From positions 12,908 to 76,907 of the forward strand of contig CAUDEY010000008.1 of assembly GCA_958448705.1 (NCBI GenBank): a DNA stretch of 64,000 bases. Direction: 5' to 3'. Each line of letters starts with the position of its first letter. Position 1 is the stretch's first letter. Origin of the DNA: UMGS1322 sp900550765. GTDB taxonomy: Bacteria > Bacillota > Clostridia > Christensenellales > QALW01. The position numbers and the translations under genes are program-made. The notes below the pieces were generated by a model. It had not been told where the DNA came from, made no database searches, and worked only from the letters and a program-made list of their open reading frames with translations. This document shows, one piece after another, positions 60,597-64,000 of the stretch.

Positions 60597-60630
60597 ATAA
60601 GCTATGGCAAGAAAGAGCCATAGCTTATTT
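60597..60630 (+). terminator. Hairpin after the YebC gene
   Basis: ATAAGCTATGGC (60597-60608) pairs perfectly with GCCATAGCTTAT (60617-60628). The T-run is short, so it is a moderate terminator. The bases from here to 60792 hold no supported gene. Confidence 0.7.
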
Positions 60631-60792
60631 CGTTAAGTCCGGAGTGCAGACGCATAAGGTATTTACGGTTGCAGCAGCCATGTTTTTTACAGATTGCAGA
60701 TCCGGAATTTTCAATTATCATAAAAGGTATACGTGCTGTATGTAAGTTCCTATAGGCGGTCATTTATACGACTCTTGAAAGCATAGGCAGTA

Positions 60793-61851
60793 TTAACATT
60801 TTATAATATATTGATGTTTGTTATGCAGCAGGAAAAGAATGGTGTCGATCGCTTCCAGCTGCGGGGATCCAAGCAGAATGACTTTGTTGATCCTCTCTTT
60901 GGCTTTTTCACTCTTTAACATATGGGAGGCAATCAATCCGCCCATGCTGTGCGCAAGGAGGATCACATCGTCATAGGTATTCACTTTCTCTTTCAGTAAC
61001 GTTCCCGAAACAGAAATCGGCTGTCTCCAATCGTAGCCGAAAAAGAGAACATCTCGTTCGGATCCGTATACATCGTTTAACGCATGATACAGACTTTTGT
61101 AAATTTCATAAGCACCATAGGAATCAGTATTGTCTATTACGGCATCATTCACATTACAGGCAGAGAAAGTCATTTCTTGAAGAGCTTTGAGATAGTCTTC
61201 AGCTCTGCTGAATACTTGTTCTTTATTCATTGGCGGCCAGATTTGTGTTCCGGCAGGAAGCTGGGTTTGGCCGGCAGTTGAAAGGAGTTTTGTTCCCATA
61301 GCATCAGGAACGAGTATGATCGCTTTTTTTGCGTATACGCGGAGCTGATAGGTTGCCTGAAAGCCTCCGTCGACAGTCGTTGCCGTAATGACAGCAGTAC
61401 CTTCGGACAACGTTTCTATACTTCCGGTGGAATATTCAACAGTTGCTACTTGCGGATTACTGCTGTGCCAGAGTACTGACTGATTAGTCGCTTCTTTAGG
61501 AAAGACAGTAACGATTGGTTTGGTTGACATTCCTATCCGAAGTGTTTGTTCTGCGGGATACATAGTAATGCCGGTTACTTTTTCAGGAGCTGTTACGGTG
61601 ATCTGGCAGCAGCCTCTTTTGCCGCTGCCGTCAGTAGCTGTGGCGCAGATAGTAGCCGTGCCCGGACGGCCGCCGTGGATAGATCCGCTGGTGGGGTGAA
61701 CAATGGCAATGCTGGGATCGCTGCTGCTCCAGGTCACACAGGGACAGCTGGCGTCGGAAGGGCAGACTTCCGCGCGGACGTTGTGATACCACTCTCCGGT
61801 TTTTATGGCTATCCTGCCCGGATAGACGTTTACCGAATTGACATATATCAT
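60793..61851 (-). CDS. Ig-like-domain alpha/beta hydrolase, truncated copy
   Basis: A 352-residue protein with two bacterial Ig-like (BIG2) domains (about 1-88 and 90-170, each ending in the GTATICATATDGSG and GTAVITATTVDGG patterns) and an alpha/beta-hydrolase domain (from about 172). It has DVLFFGYDWRQPIS and the nucleophile elbow AHSMGG. It stops soon after GSPQLEAIDT, about 30 residues beyond the elbow's neighbourhood, while the paralogue at the window edge continues another 200 residues. The catalytic Asp/His part is lost, so it is probably inactive. No signal peptide is visible. Confidence 0.72.
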   Translation of the reverse strand: MIYVNSVNVYPGRIAIKTGEWYHNVRAEVCPSDASCPCVTWSSSDPSIAIVHPTSGSIHGGRPGTATICATATDGSGKRGCCQITVTAPEKVTGITMYPAEQTLRIGMSTKPIVTVFPKEATNQSVLWHSSNPQVATVEYSTGSIETLSEGTAVITATTVDGGFQATYQLRVYAKKAIILVPDAMGTKLLSTAGQTQLPAGTQIWPPMNKEQVFSRAEDYLKALQEMTFSACNVNDAVIDNTDSYGAYEIYKSLYHALNDVYGSERDVLFFGYDWRQPISVSGTLLKEKVNTYDDVILLAHSMGGLIASHMLKSEKAKERINKVILLGSPQLEAIDTILFLLHNKHQYIIKC

Positions 61852-61978
61852 ATTTTTTTCCTCCTATTATACAAGATTTTTACTGCAGATATTAATACTT
61901 GTATTGTTTTTGTGGTTGATAAAATTTTAGTTTCACGGATATTGTAGCAGTTAACCCGGTCAATTTCTGTCCGGTTTA

Positions 61979-62014
61979 TAAAAAATATCCGCGCATCTTT
62001 TTAGAAGCGCGGAT
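61979..62014 (-). terminator. Terminator of the lipoprotein gene on the minus strand
   Basis: ATCCGCGC (61987-61994) and GCGCGGAT (62007-62014) form the stem. Read on the minus strand it ends in a T-run (61985 back to about 61979). Confidence 0.8.
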
Positions 62015-62027
62015 TGCCAGAATTTAT

Positions 62028-62732
62028 TTAACCATTTTGGGAGGAACTCGTTAGAATGTCTTTGTGTTCATTATAGTAATCCGATAAAATCTCCGTTACA
62101 TCGTAGGTATACAGGCAGTCGTCTTTTGAATCAATACAGGTCCATTGAATATGCTCCGGATCATCAAAATCAAATTTACATACATAAATCAGAGATAAGC
62201 CATATTTTTTACTAAATTGTTTTAAATCCAAAATACAATAAGCATTTTCTTTAAATGTGTTTGTAGAAACCTGATGCTTTTTTTCTTTAGATAAAGGCTC
62301 CTCTTCTCTGCGTACCGTCAGTAATGCATTGATGATTTCCTGATCTTTAAGAATTAAATCGGGGGTGCCTCTTTTATACGGATTCGTAAAGATCCATATT
62401 TCATGTATATTATATCGCAAAATAGGCTCTTCCGCGTCTTTTTTTAAATAATACTGTTCAATTACGTTTTGCAGTGTAGCTTCTGTTCGGCAGATATAGT
62501 CATCGGCAGGAAGATTGCTCATAGAATTTATATTTACGAAGTAACTTAATTTATTTAAATCTTTTCCTATATAATTTAGGTCTTTAGAATCGTCTTCTTT
62601 TTGGAGATATCCTTTTAATTCAATATAATCATTTTTAATATCAAACTTAACTTCTTCCTCAAAGCCACGGCAGCCCACAGAACATACAAAGATACTGATT
62701 AAGAGCACGCACAAAAGTTTTTTCATATTCAA
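62028..62732 (-). CDS. Lipoprotein of unknown function between the hydrolase copies
   Basis: A 234-residue exported protein. The lipoprotein signal ends at VGC (Cys near 21). The mature part is acidic, with no repeats or known domain I recognise (YNIHEIWIFTNPYKRGTPDL in the middle). It sits downstream of the full hydrolase by 32 bases on the same strand, so they are likely one operon. An immunity or chaperone role for the hydrolase is possible but unsupported. AGGAGG precedes the ATG. Confidence 0.7.
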   Translation of the reverse strand: MNMKKLLCVLLISIFVCSVGCRGFEEEVKFDIKNDYIELKGYLQKEDDSKDLNYIGKDLNKLSYFVNINSMSNLPADDYICRTEATLQNVIEQYYLKKDAEEPILRYNIHEIWIFTNPYKRGTPDLILKDQEIINALLTVRREEEPLSKEKKHQVSTNTFKENAYCILDLKQFSKKYGLSLIYVCKFDFDDPEHIQWTCIDSKDDCLYTYDVTEILSDYYNEHKDILTSSSQNG

Positions 62733-62764
62733 TTCCTCCTATTATCATTGATAAAATATAAAAA

Positions 62765-64000
62765 TTATTCTGTGTTTTCATTATCGAAATCTGTTGGATC
62801 CTCGTCTACTCCATCCGGCAGGTGAAAACCACCATTGATCAAACTCTGTGTAAATTCAAACAACGCAGGATTTACAGCAGGATTTGCAAGCGGTGTATGC
62901 TCTGATATCACAAAAAATGTTTTCTGTGGATATAAATCATTCATTGTTGCACTGTAATATAAAACCGTTCCATCACCGTTTCCTGTATCCGTTGGTATAT
63001 AAGAGTGGGAGATACTCTCCCAATACGTATAAGTTTTAAGCGTTCTATACCCTTGGCCTGCAATATAATACGTATTCACATTTGCTGTAATGTGTGTATT
63101 GCCGTTCCATAAAAGGTCATGGCTTGCCGTTGCTGCATCAAACAGGTTCATATTAAAAGAACCGATTAAACCGTATCCTTTAGCCTCCGGGAGCCATTGT
63201 CTTGTTTCCTCAAAAGTTTCACATTTATTTTCTATTGCAAGAAGAATCTGAATAGAAAAATAGAAACGGTTCCCTAATGAAAAAAACTGTTTTGTAGGCA
63301 GTAATTCGTACAATGCCGGCAGATTAACAGCCAATTCCTGTAATAAGGCTGTTAAAAATGCTTTTACAGGCACCTGAAAAGCTGAGGGGATAGTTTTCAA
63401 TACCTCATTAAGTATGGAATGCTCGCCGTGTGACAGTAAAGGAACGGTATCGATCGACCCCAAATACGGTGTTCCCAGTGTAACTAATTTGTTGATTTTG
63501 CATCTTGCAGTTGTGTTTCGCAGCATATGCGATGCTACTAAACCACCCATACTATGCGCTATGATGAACACCTCGTCATAAGTATTGACTTTTTCCGCCA
63601 GCAGCGCGCCGGATACGGAATTGGGCTTTCTCCAGTCGTAGCCGAAGAACAGCACATCCCGGTCGGCTCCGTACGTATTGTTTAGCATCAGATATAGGTT
63701 TTTGTATGTTTCAAAAGAACCGTAGGTATCGGTATTGTCTACGACGATATCATAAGCGCTGCTGCCGTCATCATTGCAGGCAAGAGACTCTAACTTTTTG
63801 AGAGCATCGATATATCCTTGTGCACTATCAAACTCTTGCTCCGGTTCCAACGGCGGCCAGATTTGTGTTCCGGCGGGAAAAGCGTTATTGGCAGAGTTCA
63901 GCTTCAATTTTGTTCCCATAATGCCGGGCACGATGATGATCGCCTTTTTTGCATATACATGGATTTGACAGCTTGCCTGGAAGCCGCCGCTGGCGGTAGC
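62765..64000 (-). CDS. Ig-like-domain alpha/beta hydrolase (partial, runs off the window)
   Basis: At least 411 residues; the N-terminal Ig-like region is cut by the window edge, and the frame is open to base 64000. The hydrolase domain shows GIMGTKLKL, DVLFFGYDWRKPNS, the nucleophile elbow AHSMGG and SHSYIPTDTGNGDGTV, where a catalytic acid may lie, followed by a likely catalytic His in EHTPLA. It resembles lecithin:cholesterol-acyltransferase or PGAP1-type lipases. It is the full-length counterpart of the truncated copy at 60793-61851. Confidence 0.82.
   Translation of the reverse strand, partial: ATASGGFQASCQIHVYAKKAIIIVPGIMGTKLKLNSANNAFPAGTQIWPPLEPEQEFDSAQGYIDALKKLESLACNDDGSSAYDIVVDNTDTYGSFETYKNLYLMLNNTYGADRDVLFFGYDWRKPNSVSGALLAEKVNTYDEVFIIAHSMGGLVASHMLRNTTARCKINKLVTLGTPYLGSIDTVPLLSHGEHSILNEVLKTIPSAFQVPVKAFLTALLQELAVNLPALYELLPTKQFFSLGNRFYFSIQILLAIENKCETFEETRQWLPEAKGYGLIGSFNMNLFDAATASHDLLWNGNTHITANVNTYYIAGQGYRTLKTYTYWESISHSYIPTDTGNGDGTVLYYSATMNDLYPQKTFFVISEHTPLANPAVNPALFEFTQSLINGGFHLPDGVDEDPTDFDNENTE

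Overview
The window looks like part of the chromosome of a spore-forming anaerobe of the class Clostridia (Bacillota). The clues are an IspH reductase fused to ribosomal protein S1 domains, a YtfI/YtfJ(GerW)-DacF sporulation block, an infC-rpmI-rplT operon with a leader RNA, strong AGGAGG-type ribosome sites with frequent TTG/GTG starts, a glycyl radical enzyme, and a sodium-pumping biotin decarboxylase. I cannot assign genus or species.

Bases 1 to about 9.9 kb are the right-hand part of an AT-rich integrated island. Its minus-strand cassette (about 0.2-6.4 kb) reads XRE regulator, Mrr nuclease, Vsr nuclease, C5 cytosine methylase, PLD-type (NgoFVII-like) nuclease, Z1-domain ATPase and two small genes, closed by a hairpin. 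A large SF1 helicase points the other way (6.75-9.57 kb) and is bracketed by an 18-bp near-identical direct repeat. The island ends at the 3' half of a tRNA-Pro(UGG) gene (9926-9970), which I read as one attachment site. The other end and a full integrase lie outside the window.

From 10.2 to 17.1 kb there is a second AT-rich, decayed stretch. It holds an orphan nucleotidyltransferase-fold protein, a tyrosine-integrase tail, a VOC-like scrap and a GNAT acetyltransferase. It also holds what appears to be a dying RiPP locus: a broken radical SAM/SPASM maturase, a broken precursor-like gene whose last codons read GCGCTAC, an intergenic hairpin and two intact ABC exporters.

From 17.3 to 21.2 kb are small regulators and an ECF sigma / anti-sigma / secreted-protein module. 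The sigma gene and the secreted-protein gene share an unusual promoter-like sequence. From 21.6 to 27.7 kb are cell-surface functions: SGNH esterase, FkbM methyltransferase, dTDP-rhamnose synthesis (RmlC, B, D), a family 3 hexosaminidase lipoprotein and a small lipoprotein. From 27.8 to 34.4 kb are a LolD/FtsX-type ABC system, an Mrp/ApbC ATPase and a BirA-BioY biotin unit with a clear BirA operator over its promoter. A lipoprotein follows, then an operon of glycyl radical enzyme, activase, GH36 glycosidase and DMT transporter (35.5-41.4 kb).

The rest is mostly housekeeping: sporulation genes, RluB, a four-gene oxaloacetate-decarboxylase-type sodium pump (whose carrier needs biotin, linking it to BirA/BioY), an RpiR regulator, BaiN-like flavoprotein, Cmk, PlsC, IspH-S1, a deacetylase, a phosphatase, an ABC exporter, infC-rpmI-rplT, an rRNA methyltransferase and YebC. 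The window ends in a minus-strand pair of Ig-like-domain alpha/beta hydrolases, one truncated and one running off the edge, separated by a lipoprotein gene.
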